A stretch of 64,000 nucleotides of DNA. It comes from Acidimicrobiaceae bacterium. Lineage in GTDB: Bacteria; Actinomycetota; Acidimicrobiia; Acidimicrobiales; RAAP-2. The stretch spans positions 1-64,000 of the forward strand of contig DAIDKS010000031.1 of assembly GCA_027449885.1 (NCBI GenBank), written 5' to 3'. Position numbers and translations under genes: made by a program. Shown in pieces: positions 63,173 through 64,000 of this stretch (positions are counted from its first letter, which is position 1; each line of letters begins with the position of its first letter). The notes under the pieces were generated by a model that saw only the letters and a list, made by a program, of their open reading frames with translations, ran no database searches and was not told the origin of the DNA.

Positions 63173-64000
63173 GGGTTGCTCCTCGCTAGAGCGTGGGACA
63201 GGGACGTCGTCACGCGGGTGAACTCCTTGAACTGCGCGTAGCGCTCGTCGTAGAGGGCGGTGCGCTCGGGATGGGGCGCAATGACCTCGTCGGGCGGCAA
63301 CGCTCCCTTGACGTAGTCGCCATCGGGAATCAGCCCGACACCCACTCCGGCGAGTACGGCCGCCCCAAAGGAGGCCCCCGGATGCTCGACGATGGAGGCC
63401 AGTTCTCGACCCAGGACATCCGCCAGAATCTCGCGCCAGAGTCGAGAGCGCGAACCGCCATTCGTGACCCACGTCCGTTCGACGGCGAGACCCCGCTCGG
63501 CGAACACCTCGATGTGGGCACGAAATCCGTAGGCGATGGCCTCGAGGTAGGCCCGATGCAGATCGCCCCGGGTCGTTCCCAGGTGCAGGCCGATGACGGC
63601 CCCACGAAGATCCGGATCGTGGAGCGGGGTCTTCTCGCCAAGGAAGTAGGGCAGCGCGATGAGGGCACCGGGGGTCGCCCGGAAGGCCTCAGCGTCGAGG
63701 ACGTCGAGGCCCACTCCTCCGAGCAGGGCCTGTTCCCAGCGCAGCAGCGACCCGCTGGTGGCCATGCAGCCGTTGGGCAGCCACTTTCCCGCCAGTGGAT
63801 GCTTGTCGAGGTAGAGGCGCGTGTCGACCAGCGGAGTCGGGCTGACCGCGAGGATGTCACCGGCTCCGCCCAACTTCACGAGGCAGTCACCCGGCTCTAC
63901 CAGACCGGCGCCGTAGGCGGAGAGGACATGATCGGCGCCGCCGACGACCACGGGGGTTCCGACCGCCAGCCCCGTCGCGGCCGCGGCCGCCGACGAGACG
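63169..64000 (-). CDS. FGGY-family carbohydrate kinase, C-terminal part
   Basis: Frame open to the right edge, about 276 residues of the C-terminal half. It shows the family motifs GTPVVVGGADHVLSAYGAG (start of the second actin-like domain), GGAGDILAV, GGSRSRLWREILADVLG and GASFGAAVLAGVG. FGGY kinases use ATP to phosphorylate sugars such as xylulose, ribulose or glycerol; the N-terminal substrate residues lie beyond the window. Its stop overlaps the SDR start (ATGA). The codon choice in this gene is looser than in most of the window. Confidence 0.9.
   Translation of the reverse strand, partial: VSSAAAAATGLAVGTPVVVGGADHVLSAYGAGLVEPGDCLVKLGGAGDILAVSPTPLVDTRLYLDKHPLAGKWLPNGCMATSGSLLRWEQALLGGVGLDVLDAEAFRATPGALIALPYFLGEKTPLHDPDLRGAVIGLHLGTTRGDLHRAYLEAIAYGFRAHIEVFAERGLAVERTWVTNGGSRSRLWREILADVLGRELASIVEHPGASFGAAVLAGVGVGLIPDGDYVKGALPPDEVIAPHPERTALYDERYAQFKEFTRVTTSLSHALARSNP

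Overview
The window is very high-G+C DNA with strong C/G preference at third codon positions, many GTG and a few TTG starts, and dense 1-4 nt start/stop overlaps. The actinobacterial cytochrome oxidase subunit CtaF, a mycobacterial-type succinate dehydrogenase anchor, and the decaprenylphosphoryl-arabinose genes (phosphoribosyltransferase, dprE1, dprE2) place it in Actinomycetota. A chromosomal segment of an Acidimicrobiia-like or related deep-branching actinobacterium fits best; the exact lineage is inference. No rRNA, CRISPR array, insertion sequence or prophage was seen.

Layout. 1-5.8 kb: a membrane-anchored, Pro/Ala/Arg-rich protein cut by the left edge, tRNA-Glu and tRNA-Gln, YdcF, gltX and a small ferredoxin, then an aldo/keto reductase and two secreted proteins. 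5.9-9.7 kb: three-gene proton-translocating transhydrogenase and an epoxide-hydrolase-like enzyme. 9.7-14 kb: a 1417-residue exported protein with five tandem Cys-pair Fn3-like modules, a Gly-rich linker and a C-terminal OmpA-like domain. 14.5-20.3 kb: ogt, a DoxX-Rieske fusion co-transcribed with an OmpR-type two-component system, and DedA. 20.3-24.9 kb: a GH1-like protein without its acid/base Glu, enoyl-CoA hydratase, AzlCD, TatA and an alkylsulfatase-like metallo-beta-lactamase-fold enzyme.

24.9-30 kb: ctaC-ctaD-ctaF and an MMPL transporter. 30.2-34.3 kb: three secreted proteins divergent from a LysR regulator across an AT-rich operator region. 34.4-38.9 kb: the three-subunit succinate dehydrogenase with an SCP2-like protein and a nucleoside phosphorylase. 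38.9-43.1 kb: DUF2157 membrane protein, mdh and two secreted proteins. 43.2-49.9 kb: eight leftward genes joining the succinyl-CoA node (cobalamin-binding mutase domain, sucCD) to purine and one-carbon metabolism (purN, purH, folD, metF). 50-53 kb: decaprenylphosphoryl-arabinose synthesis. 53-60.1 kb: phosphodiester-glycosidase family protein, pcrA, guaA, guaB3-type IMPDH and a Nudix hydrolase. 60.2-62.4 kb: second MMPL transporter. 62.4-64 kb: SDR dehydrogenase and an FGGY sugar kinase cut by the right edge, with looser codon use.

Together the genes describe an aerobic respiratory cell (SDH, aa3 oxidase, transhydrogenase, TCA enzymes) with an exported-protein-rich envelope and an arabinan-donor pathway. 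The points most worth following are the DoxX-Cys4-Tat-Rieske fusion with its own two-component system, the large OmpA/Fn3 surface protein, the natural Cys-to-Ala change at the benzothiazinone-reactive position of DprE1, and -10-like hexamers placed directly before start codons, which suggest leaderless mRNAs.
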